This document shows positions 54,941 through 62,233 of a stretch of 64,000 nucleotides of DNA, one piece after another (position 1 is the first letter of the stretch; each line of letters starts with the position of its first letter). Made by a program: the position numbers and the translations under genes. The stretch lies in NCBI RefSeq assembly GCF_009862785.1, contig NZ_WWHU01000001.1, positions 3,224,001 through 3,288,000 on the forward strand, given 5' to 3'. The notes under the pieces were generated by a model. The model was not told the origin of the DNA. It saw only the letters and a list, made by a program, of their open reading frames with translations, and did not search any database. The DNA comes from Gordonia sp. SID5947 (GTDB lineage: Bacteria > Actinomycetota > Actinomycetes > Mycobacteriales > Mycobacteriaceae).

Positions 54941-56236
54941 GTGTGTGGTGACGACAACTACGATAACCCCTACGCCACGGACAAGCTGCCGGGCCTGAAG
55001 AAGGACCTACCGGGACTGACACCAGCCTCAGAGGCCGCCAAGACCGACTCTCCACTCGACGTCACGCCTGAGATCTGGGCCGGCAAGAGCGTTTACGACA
55101 TCGCGGTCCCGCTCCATCAGATGAACGAGGGCTACGCGGGAGCTGTCGCCCGCAACTGGGGTGTCATCGCAGGCAAGCTGTCGGACCGCCATCAGGCATT
55201 TCTCACCTATATCGGTAGTCGGGACGTCAGCCACTGGCAGGGTGAGGGAAACGACGCCGCCAACAAGGCGATGCAGGACTACGCCGCATCGCTGCGTACG
55301 CTCGCCGAGCGGGCGAACTTCATGAGTTCGGTGGTGCAGCATGGTGCCGATACCGTCAATCGGGCGAAGGGCAGCATTCCGACTGAGAAGGAGATCAACG
55401 ACGGGATTGCTCCGCTCGAGCCTTCCGAGCAGAAGTCGACGCTCGACGACTTGGCCCAGTACGCCCAAGGCGTGATGGATGGGACCTACAACCCAGGGAT
55501 GACCCAGACCGCGGTGGCCGCACCGGTGTTCGGCGCCCCAACGAAGAAGGCCAACCCGGACATGCCCGATCCGTCGGGCGTTCCCAGTGGTGGGGGCTTC
55601 ACTCCAAGCGGCGGCGGCAGCGGCGCATCCATGCCGGCCGGTGGCACGCCGTCGATACCTTCGTTGGACAAGTTCTCCGAATCCGCGGCGAAAATGCCCT
55701 CCACCTCGCCGAGCACGAATCCCGCCAGCGCACTGACCTCGGGGTTGTCACAGGCATCGAATCTCGGTCAATCAGGCTTGGGGCAGGCCCAGAGCGCGGC
55801 ATCGAAACTGGCGGGGCTGGCGAAGAACCCACTCGGCACTGCGCCCGGCCTACATGCGTTGAACACAGCGAAGAAAGCACCCGGACTGGCGCGCCTGGCC
55901 AAAGGCGGCGGGGCCGGCGGCGGCAAAGGGGGTGGCGCCGGCGGTGCGGGCGGCGCAAAGCTCGGTGGCCTTTCCAAAGCCCTGACCGACGCGGAGAAGA
56001 GCGCACTCTCACGCGGCATGAAGACCGCGGTGGACGCCGAGAGGGGCGCCTTGTCTGCTGCCCGCGGCGCAACCCCGACCGGCGGCGCACCCATGGGCGG
56101 CGCGGGCGGCGGTCGCGGAGCCGGCGGTGAAGACAAAGAGCACAAAGCGAACAAGTTCCTGCGCACCACACTCAACGGCGAGGTCCTCATCGGTATCCCG
56201 CCCGTGGTGACCGCAGCCGTCATCAAGGAAACCTGA
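54941..56236 (+). CDS. PPE/EspB-like type VII secretion substrate
   Basis: A 431-aa protein. Residues about 40-190 are helical, with a WxG turn at HWQGEGNDAANKAM (Trp99-Gly101) between long helices, as in PPE and EspB proteins. From ~200 it becomes Pro/Gly/Ser-rich, with runs of GGG (GGGAGGGKGGGAGGAGG near 330-345), and it ends with a hydrophobic segment (LIGIPPVVTAAVI). GTG 54941 sits 5 nt after GGGGGA; GTG 54914 is also in frame. It is divergent from the EspG-like gene and followed within 20 bp by the lipoprotein array. It is probably exported; its function is unknown. Confidence 0.6.
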   Translation: MCGDDNYDNPYATDKLPGLKKDLPGLTPASEAAKTDSPLDVTPEIWAGKSVYDIAVPLHQMNEGYAGAVARNWGVIAGKLSDRHQAFLTYIGSRDVSHWQGEGNDAANKAMQDYAASLRTLAERANFMSSVVQHGADTVNRAKGSIPTEKEINDGIAPLEPSEQKSTLDDLAQYAQGVMDGTYNPGMTQTAVAAPVFGAPTKKANPDMPDPSGVPSGGGFTPSGGGSGASMPAGGTPSIPSLDKFSESAAKMPSTSPSTNPASALTSGLSQASNLGQSGLGQAQSAASKLAGLAKNPLGTAPGLHALNTAKKAPGLARLAKGGGAGGGKGGGAGGAGGAKLGGLSKALTDAEKSALSRGMKTAVDAERGALSAARGATPTGGAPMGGAGGGRGAGGEDKEHKANKFLRTTLNGEVLIGIPPVVTAAVIKET

Positions 56237-56255
56237 CATGGCTAAGGTCACCCCC

Positions 56256-56557
56256 ATGAGAACCCGACTCCGAACGGTCGCCCGCGCCGGCGCGTGCACC
56301 GCCGCAGCCGCAGTGATCGGCACAGCAGCACTCATCGGCTGCTCCACATCGACGACCGACGACGCCAGCCCCACCAGCGCTCCGCCCATCACCGGCCCCG
56401 AAGGCACCGCCACCGTCCCCGCCTCACAAAACCCCATCCAACAAGCCGAACTCTGGAACCCCTGCTCGCTACCCAAAGAAGTCAGGGACTCCATCCAACT
56501 CGGCGACCGCACCCGCAACGACGACAGCATCCCACCGTGGCGCACCTGCTCGTATGG
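56256..56557 (+). repeat. Lipoprotein 5' repeat, copy 1 of 3
   Basis: About 302 bp covering the signal peptide, lipobox and the conserved Cys region recur at 57671-57972 and 58437-58738 with only scattered differences. Similarity also reaches upstream: GCTAAGGTCACCCCC precedes the start in copies 1 and 3. Confidence 0.85.
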
Positions 56558-56876
56558 TCGGTCTGGACAACACGTGGGTGACCCCAGCTACGGCCTGAAT
56601 GTTCAGGTATCTACATATTCGTTTGCGCAAGCGAAACAAAATGACGCGTATATAAACATTCGATCCACAACGGTCGGAGCGGGACACCCTGCATTCATGG
56701 CCGACGACGACGGCGAACCTATCGGTGGAAATAAGCCAGGCATCAACATCGTATGGGGAACATCTTACGGATCAGTTTCGATTAACCTCTTCCCCGAGGG
56801 AGGAACTGGCCCCATTGACGTAGATGGCCTTGCACGCACTTTTGTTGATTCTGCGTATCCTCATATTCCAAAATAG
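56256..56876 (+). CDS. DUF3558-like lipoprotein, copy 1
   Basis: A 206-aa lipoprotein. The signal peptide (MRTRLRTVARAGAC..., hydrophobic core) ends in a lipobox, AALIGC, with the lipidated Cys at about 29. The mature part has WNPCSLPKEV and IPPWRTCSY cysteines followed by a beta-rich domain ending DSAYPHIPK, the pattern of the DUF3558 family. ATG 56238 is also open and nearer the previous gene; 56256 is chosen because all three copies share it. The first ~300 bp are nearly identical to copies 2 and 3, while the 3' half is divergent and much richer in A/T. It would sit on the outer face of the membrane. Confidence 0.75.
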   Translation: MRTRLRTVARAGACTAAAAVIGTAALIGCSTSTTDDASPTSAPPITGPEGTATVPASQNPIQQAELWNPCSLPKEVRDSIQLGDRTRNDDSIPPWRTCSYGRSGQHVGDPSYGLNVQVSTYSFAQAKQNDAYINIRSTTVGAGHPAFMADDDGEPIGGNKPGINIVWGTSYGSVSINLFPEGGTGPIDVDGLARTFVDSAYPHIPK

Positions 56877-56897
56877 CGAGACAAGGAAACAAGAAGT

Positions 56898-57440
56898 ATG
56901 AGCACCGGCATTGATATTCAGAAGTTAGACTTGTCCGTCGCCCGCGATAGGATTCAGCAAGCAGGCAGTTCTCTAAATTTTGATCAGGCCGCAGTTAGTG
57001 ATGCCGTTCAGGCGTGCACAGATCTAATTGCGGTTTTAGAGGAATCTTCGAGATGGTCAATGAATCTCGAAAAGATCGACGGTTTAGACAAATTCAACTC
57101 GGCCCAAGCGCTCTCAAAGGGCCTCGGCGATCGTGGCGGCGAAGCTGATGGCGGTTTTCGTCAAGCCGTCACTGAGCACCTACTGACCGTGAAGACACTC
57201 CGCGACGCGATCGAAAAGGCCGGCAAGGGTTATATCGACACCGACGGTAAGATCCAGACGGATTTCACATCACTGAACACGAACCCCACTGCGGGCTCAG
57301 GTCTGCCCGACCACATGGTGACCGAGAAAGACATCACGTTATCGGGTGAGCCGAAGAAGAGCGCTGAGCCAGAGCCATCGCCCAGCCCGGTCAAGAGCCC
57401 GTCGGAACCGACCAACCTGACCCCGACCGGACGATTCTAA
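56898..57440 (+). CDS. Small helical protein with a YxxxD motif, possible ESX substrate
   Basis: A 180-aa protein. The first ~115 residues are helical with the size of a WXG100-type domain (SVARDRIQQAGSSLNFDQAA, FRQAVTEHLLTVKTLRDAI). They end in GKGYIDTDGK, where Tyr112 and Asp116 fit the YxxxD/E type VII export signal. A Ser/Pro/Glu-rich tail follows (EPEPSPSPVKSPSEP). The 5' part is clearly richer in A/T than neighbouring genes, suggesting recent transfer. ATG 56898 has AAGGAAACAAG upstream, 21 bp after lipoprotein copy 1, so the two are probably co-transcribed. No family is recognised. Confidence 0.6.
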   Translation: MSTGIDIQKLDLSVARDRIQQAGSSLNFDQAAVSDAVQACTDLIAVLEESSRWSMNLEKIDGLDKFNSAQALSKGLGDRGGEADGGFRQAVTEHLLTVKTLRDAIEKAGKGYIDTDGKIQTDFTSLNTNPTAGSGLPDHMVTEKDITLSGEPKKSAEPEPSPSPVKSPSEPTNLTPTGRF

Positions 57441-57670
57441 CCTTCTCGCACTGCGCCTCGAGATCGCAAATCCCGCATTGTTTGATTACGGCACGAAGGG
57501 CAGCTCACCGATCCAAAGCTGTCGGCTGCATCTGGCACTGGCCCATCCAAGTGTCACCGATCGGCGTTGAATGCCCCGCCCACAATGGTGGCCGCTGCTG
57601 TCTTCCGCGCGCTTCCTCAGGGCAACCGCGCCCTAATCAAAGAAGCCAGATACCGACTGAGGTCACCGAA

Positions 57671-57972
57671 ATGAGAACCCAACTCCGAACGGTCGCCCGC
57701 GCCGGCGCGTGCACCACCGCAGCCGCAGTGATCGGCGCAGCAGCACTCATCGGCTGCACCACATCCTCGACCGACGACGCCAACCCCACCAGCACCCCAC
57801 CCATCACCGGCCCCGAAGGCACCGCCACCGTCCCCGCCTCACAAAACCCCATCCAACAAGCCGAACTCTGGAACCCCTGCTCACTACCCAAAGAAGTCAG
57901 AGGCTCGATCCAACTTCGAGACAAGACCCGCAACGACGACAGTATCCCGCCGTGGCGCACTTGCTCCTATAG
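57671..57972 (+). repeat. Lipoprotein 5' repeat, copy 2 of 3
   Basis: Near-identical to 56256-56557 and 58437-58738. Similarity falls sharply after the codons for the conserved WRTCSY cysteine, where base composition also changes. Confidence 0.85.
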
Positions 57973-58288
57973 ACATCCCGGTCAACACGTTGGGGACCCG
58001 CGGTACAGCGTGAATGTTCAGGTATCGACATACTCTTTTGATCAAATGAAGCAAAACGACGCATACACGAATATCCGACCAACCAGCATCGATCACCACA
58101 CGGCTTTTATCGCGGATGACAAGGGCGATCTTGTCGACGGAAACATGCCAGGTGTGAATATCGTATGGGGAACGTCTTTCGGTTCGGTGGCGGTGAATCT
58201 TTTCCCGTTGGGCGGATCGGTGCCCCTCGATCAAGAATCACTATTGTGGACGTTTGCCGGATCCGCATATCCTCATATTCCAACGTAA
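57671..58288 (+). CDS. DUF3558-like lipoprotein, copy 2
   Basis: A 205-aa tandem copy of the lipoprotein at 56256. It has the same signal peptide and lipobox (AALIGC, then TTSSTDD), the same WNPCSLPKEV and PPWRTCSY cysteines, then a divergent C-terminal half (HPGQHVGDPRYSVNVQ... ending GSAYPHIPT). ATG 57671 follows a G-poor leader; the frame is open to 57482 without support. The 230 bp before it contain no gene, but a stretch near 57620-57645 (GGCAACCGCGCCC then ATCAAAGAAG) is shared with the leader of copy 3, so the duplicated unit includes upstream DNA. Confidence 0.75.
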   Translation: MRTQLRTVARAGACTTAAAVIGAAALIGCTTSSTDDANPTSTPPITGPEGTATVPASQNPIQQAELWNPCSLPKEVRGSIQLRDKTRNDDSIPPWRTCSYRHPGQHVGDPRYSVNVQVSTYSFDQMKQNDAYTNIRPTSIDHHTAFIADDKGDLVDGNMPGVNIVWGTSFGSVAVNLFPLGGSVPLDQESLLWTFAGSAYPHIPT

Positions 58289-58436
58289 GCACAGAGAGGG
58301 CCCGTATGAGGCCTTCCAGGATCTCACCGTTGAACATCAAACAGCACCACGCCCAAATAGAGGCCACCGCTCCCATCGCGATGCTCTTGAACGGCAACCG
58401 GGCCCCATCAAAGAAGACAACGCTAAGGTCACCCCC

Positions 58437-58738
58437 ATGAGATCCCGACGCCGAACGGTCGCCCGCGCCGGCGCGTGCGCCGCCGCAGCCGCAGTGATCG
58501 GCACAGCAGCGCTCATCGGCTGCTCTACATCCTCAACCGACGACGCCAACCCCACCAGCACCCCACCCATCACCGGCCCCGAAGGCACCGCCACCGTCCC
58601 CGCCTCACAAAACCCCATCCAACAAGCCGAACTCTGGAACCCCTGCTCGCTGCCCAAAGAAGTCAGGGAGTCAATCAACCTGGTTGATCGCACCCGCAAC
58701 GACGACAGCATCCCACCATGGCGCACCTGCTCTTACGG
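58437..58738 (+). repeat. Lipoprotein 5' repeat, copy 3 of 3
   Basis: Near-identical to the 5' parts of lipoprotein copies 1 and 2. The three together form a direct array with spacings of about 1415 and 766 bp, a layout prone to recombination. Confidence 0.85.
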
Positions 58739-59060
58739 CACCGGAACTGGTCCGGGGCCTGGCGACCCTTCGTACGGAGTTAATGTCCAGGTCTCCACGT
58801 ACTCTTTCGCTCAAATGAAGGAGAACAATAAGTATCGCAACGTTCGACCAGCGACGGTGGGCGATGGCCACCCCGCGTTCCTCGCCGACGACAAGGGTGG
58901 CAGCGTCGGCGCTAACGATAAATCTGGAGTCGATGTCGTCTGGGGAACGTCGTATGGATCGGTGGCGATAAACCTGTTTCCCACAGGTTATTTCCCGATC
59001 GACTCAGATTCATTACTGAGGACCTTCTCCAGTGCAGCATACCCACACGTGCCGAAATAG
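58437..59060 (+). CDS. DUF3558-like lipoprotein, copy 3
   Basis: A 207-aa third copy. The signal peptide MRSRRRTVARAGACAA leads to lipobox AALIGC; then come the shared ASQNPIQQAELWNPCSLP region and Cys in PPWRTCSYG. The divergent C-terminal half (GDPSYGVNVQVSTYSF, then VWGTSYGSVAINLFP) ends SAAYPHVPK. Its leader GCTAAGGTCACCCCC is identical to that of copy 1, so copy 3 may derive from copy 1 more directly than copy 2 does. The frame is open from 58254 without evidence for an earlier start. Confidence 0.75.
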   Translation: MRSRRRTVARAGACAAAAAVIGTAALIGCSTSSTDDANPTSTPPITGPEGTATVPASQNPIQQAELWNPCSLPKEVRESINLVDRTRNDDSIPPWRTCSYGTGTGPGPGDPSYGVNVQVSTYSFAQMKENNKYRNVRPATVGDGHPAFLADDKGGSVGANDKSGVDVVWGTSYGSVAINLFPTGYFPIDSDSLLRTFSSAAYPHVPK

Positions 59061-59310
59061 GGCGCAACGATGCAAACACGCCGGCAGATACAAAGTACAC
59101 AGCTTCATAGCTCGATCGGATATCCGCGCCAAACGGCAGCGGTGCCGCAGCGACCAAGGCGCACTTGTGGCGACCGCCATCACCTCTGACGCGCCCACCC
59201 GCCCACTGTCATCCGCCCGACCGACAGAATCTTCCGAATACTGGCAAATTGATAGTCTGAGCCGGCGCATGTGAGTCTGTTGATCAAGCGGGTCCGGGGG
59301 AGATACACAG

Positions 59311-59811
59311 ATGCAGTTTCCACGAACGGCCGACGACGTCGATTCGCTTCTGGGGAGTCTGAATTCGCTCGTCGGCGAGATCACCGACGCTCGCCAGAAG
59401 GTCGCCGCGCTCACCGCGACAGCGACCGATTTGGATGGACGCGTGACGGTCTCGGTGAACGCGAGGGGGATCGTGACCGAAACCCTCATCGACGAGGACG
59501 TTTTCACGCAGGTGACACCCCAGCGGCTCGGTGCCGCGATCACCGGTGCAGCGCAGAAGGCGGCGGCCGAGGTGAACACGGCAGCGGCGGAAGTCTGGCG
59601 ACCGATCAATGAGCGCCGCAACGCCCTACCGCGAGCCTCGGAAGCACTCGACGGCCTTCCGCGGTTCGACGAGCTGTCGGCTGACCCGCCCGTGCCCCCG
59701 ATGACGCCGCCGCCACACAATGCTCCCGCCGTCGACGACGAGCCGTACTTCGAGAACGTAGAAGACCGCGAAGACCCGCCACGCACATCGTTCCGCGACA
59801 GCGCGTGGTGA
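59311..59811 (+). CDS. YbaB/EbfC-like protein, copy B
   Basis: A 166-aa protein of the same design as the one at 42258. It has an N-terminal helix (DDVDSLLGSLNSLVGEITDARQK), a hairpin (RVTVSVNARGIVTETLIDE), a second helix (LGAAITGAAQKAAAEVNTAAAEV) and an acidic Pro-rich tail ending DSAW. ATG 59311 lies 9 nt after GGGGGA. The EspC-like gene follows 48 bp later, then a CpnT-like gene. The repeated YbaB-EspC pairing at two distant toxin modules implies a shared secretion role. The 250 bp before it hold no recognisable gene. Confidence 0.7.
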   Translation: MQFPRTADDVDSLLGSLNSLVGEITDARQKVAALTATATDLDGRVTVSVNARGIVTETLIDEDVFTQVTPQRLGAAITGAAQKAAAEVNTAAAEVWRPINERRNALPRASEALDGLPRFDELSADPPVPPMTPPPHNAPAVDDEPYFENVEDREDPPRTSFRDSAW

Positions 59812-59859
59812 CCGACGTCGCCTCGATCACGCGCTACTTTCCATGGGAGGAATGAGCTC

Positions 59860-60171
59860 ATGCCCGACCACCTGAAAGTCGATGTAGACACGTTCCGCAA
59901 GAAGGCCAACGAGTTTCATACGCTGGCCGGTCAGATGTCCAGCGCGGAACAGCTTCTCGCTGACGGCCTACAACACGAAGGTGAATGCTGGGGTCACGAC
60001 GACACCGGATCGAGTTTTGCTGACGGGTACGGACCGAAAGCAACGACTACGTTTCAGAACGCCACAGCGCACGCCGAACACCTGAACGGTCTCGCCGACC
60101 TCTTGATCAAGGTCGCCGACAACTATTCGGCCACCGAAGAACACAACACCAGCTCGCTCGGGCCGAGGTAG
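59860..60171 (+). CDS. EspC-like type VII substrate, copy B
   Basis: A 103-aa helical protein matching the EspC/WXG100-like layout: DHLKVDVDTFRKKANEFHTLA helix, turn motif GECWGHDDTG (about residues 45-54), FADGYGPKATTTFQNA helix. The YxxxE export signal NYSATEEHN (Tyr at about 90) sits just behind the second long helix, as required for ESX secretion. ATG 59860 has GGAGGAA about 7 nt upstream. It ends 5 bp before the CpnT-like gene, so the pair is coupled and probably exported together. It is the same length as copy A. Confidence 0.78.
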   Translation: MPDHLKVDVDTFRKKANEFHTLAGQMSSAEQLLADGLQHEGECWGHDDTGSSFADGYGPKATTTFQNATAHAEHLNGLADLLIKVADNYSATEEHNTSSLGPR

Positions 60172-60176
60172 CCGCC

Positions 60177-61385
60177 GTGGGCATGGAGCTCCCCGGTGCA
60201 CTCACCGGAACGCTGGGATTGATCGGGATGGATTGGCCCGAGGGCGACGAAACCGCACTCGACCGAATGAACGACCACTGGACGACTTTCGGCTCCGACG
60301 TCGGTGACCTCGCCGACGACCTGACAGTCCTCGCCGGCGGAATCCTCGCCTCCATCGAGGGTCCGACACATGACGCGCTCACCCAACATCTCCAACAATT
60401 CTTCGCCGGCGAGAAGTCGCTCGACCAGCTCCAGAGTGACGCGGCCTATCTCGCCGATTGCTGCAACAACACCTCCAACGAGATCCTCACCCTCAAGATC
60501 TTCTACATCGTCGAACTGGTGGCGCTCGCGGCGTTCATCGCGATCGCCATCGCGTCCGCGTGGATCAACTGGGGCGCCCCCGCCGAGATCGCCGCTGCGG
60601 AGATCGCCACACAACTCACGCTGCGCGCCGCGATTCAACGGGCCGTCCAGCAGATCATCGCGAAGCTCGCCGAGTTGACGATCAAGGACATCGGCGCGGC
60701 GGTCATGCGCAGCATCGGCGCCAACACTCTCAAGGACGTCGCCATCCAGCTGGGAATCAAGGCCGGGGTCGGCGCGCTCTCGGGTAGCGGGATGGAATTC
60801 GGCAAACAGCTGGCACTCAATGTCTTCGCGGACAAGGATTTCGACTGGGGAAGGGTCGGGCTGACCGGCCTGCAGGGTGCTGGTGCCGGCCTGTTGTTGG
60901 CACCTGCCGCCATGCCCATCAACAACATGTTCGCCAAGAAGTTCGGTGCCCAATACTTCGGCAACAAGATGCGCTGGCTCCCGGTGGTCAACCCGAACCA
61001 GGCTCCCGGCGCACTCGACATCGTCTCCGCGGGAACCGCGGTAGCCCGCGGAACTGCCTCCGCCCCAACGACAGCAGCGTTCAAAGCACTCGTCGCCACG
61101 TCGGCGGTCACCGCATTGCCCACCGCCGCAGTGAAGAAGCTGCCCGGACTCGACGGCGCAACGCCCACCGGCGAAGTGGGACGCGAAGTCTGGCAGGGCA
61201 TCGAGGACAACTCGGCGTCGGACGAGGCCCCTGCCGGCGATCCAGGCCCGCAGCTCGCGACACCCCCGACCAGCAGTGCCACTCCTTCACCGGAACCGAA
61301 CACGCCCGCCACACCTACTTCGGCCGCAGCGCCCGGATCCGTCCCGGCGCCGCCACCGAGCGCCCCCGCCCCGAGCACGCCCTGA
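60177..61385 (+). CDS. CpnT-like N-domain protein lacking a toxin domain
   Basis: A 402-aa protein. Its first ~290 residues parallel the N-terminal domain of the giant toxin: IGMDWPEGDETALDRMNDHW (about 14-33), then IFYIVELVALAAFIAIAIASAW (membrane-like helix) and helical segments rich in Ala/Gly. A Pro/Ala/Ser/Thr tail (from ~345) ends at the stop; no enzymatic domain follows. It may be a stand-alone export or channel module, or a toxin that lost its warhead. GTG 60177 is used; ATG 60183 is an alternative. It follows the EspC-like gene by 5 bp and precedes a VOC protein. Confidence 0.65.
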   Translation: MGMELPGALTGTLGLIGMDWPEGDETALDRMNDHWTTFGSDVGDLADDLTVLAGGILASIEGPTHDALTQHLQQFFAGEKSLDQLQSDAAYLADCCNNTSNEILTLKIFYIVELVALAAFIAIAIASAWINWGAPAEIAAAEIATQLTLRAAIQRAVQQIIAKLAELTIKDIGAAVMRSIGANTLKDVAIQLGIKAGVGALSGSGMEFGKQLALNVFADKDFDWGRVGLTGLQGAGAGLLLAPAAMPINNMFAKKFGAQYFGNKMRWLPVVNPNQAPGALDIVSAGTAVARGTASAPTTAAFKALVATSAVTALPTAAVKKLPGLDGATPTGEVGREVWQGIEDNSASDEAPAGDPGPQLATPPTSSATPSPEPNTPATPTSAAAPGSVPAPPPSAPAPSTP

Positions 61386-61405
61386 CAGTCTGAGAGAACA
61401 CCGAC

Positions 61406-62233
61406 GTGAGCCAACCCGTCACCACTCCCATGACCCACGGGCTTCCCTGTTGGGTCGACCTGGCTACGGACGATCCCGAGTCGTCGACAACCTTTTACCA
61501 CGAACTGCTCGGGTGGAAGTACGCCGACCACCGCGGTCGGATCATTGCGATGTGCGGCGACGCACCAGTCGCGCAGATCACGCCGACACCCTCCGAGGCG
61601 ACCCGCTGTCACTCGTACTGGCACGTCTACTTCTCTTCGGAACCCTTCGAGGAGCTGGCCAGAAGATCCGGCGCCACCGGTGGTCAATTGCTTTCCGGTC
61701 CTGCTGATATCGAGGGCCTTGCCCGCGTGATATCCGCGACCGATCCCGCTGGTGCGGCGTTCTCGCTGTGGGAACCTCTCCAGTTCCACGGATTCGACGC
61801 CGACGTCGCAGGCGCTCCGGTGTGGTTCGAACTCGATACCCCCGACCCGGTGTCGATCGCCGATTTCTACCGCGACCTCCTCGACGTCGATGCCATCGCC
61901 GCCCAACTCGAGCACGGGCCATACCACTTGTTCGTCTCCGAAGGAGATGTCCCGGTTGCCGGTGTCCGTCCGACCACCGGCACGACCGGGTGGGTGAGCT
62001 ACTTTCGGACCGAATCTCTCAGCCGGACAATCGAGACGGCCGTCGACATGGATGCGGAAATCACCCTCGAAGAGACCTCACTCGGATCAGTCGGCCGCAT
62101 CGCGAGACTCTGTGACCCTGTGGGAGCGCCGTTCGGTCTGATCGAACTCGCCCCGCACTCTGCCGATCCCGAACCCGACCCAGGCGCCGGCCGCGACGAC
62201 AACGCCGGCTTCCCGACGACCCTCTCACTATGA
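61406..62233 (+). CDS. Two-domain VOC (glyoxalase/bleomycin-resistance fold) protein
   Basis: A soluble 275-aa protein with two VOC modules (about residues 10-125: LPCWVDLATDDPESSTTFYHELLGWKY, ending GAAFSLWEP; and 138-255: VWFELDTPDPVSIADFYRDLLDVD, ending GAPFGLIEL). Typical metal ligands (first-strand residue, Glu of LIEL) are partly present. The fold serves glyoxalases, dioxygenases and drug-binding resistance proteins. GTG 61406 is the start. The stop overlaps the next gene's ATG (ATGA). Its place directly behind a toxin-like gene raises the option of a protective role, but metabolism is equally possible. Confidence 0.8.
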   Translation: MSQPVTTPMTHGLPCWVDLATDDPESSTTFYHELLGWKYADHRGRIIAMCGDAPVAQITPTPSEATRCHSYWHVYFSSEPFEELARRSGATGGQLLSGPADIEGLARVISATDPAGAAFSLWEPLQFHGFDADVAGAPVWFELDTPDPVSIADFYRDLLDVDAIAAQLEHGPYHLFVSEGDVPVAGVRPTTGTTGWVSYFRTESLSRTIETAVDMDAEITLEETSLGSVGRIARLCDPVGAPFGLIELAPHSADPEPDPGAGRDDNAGFPTTLSL

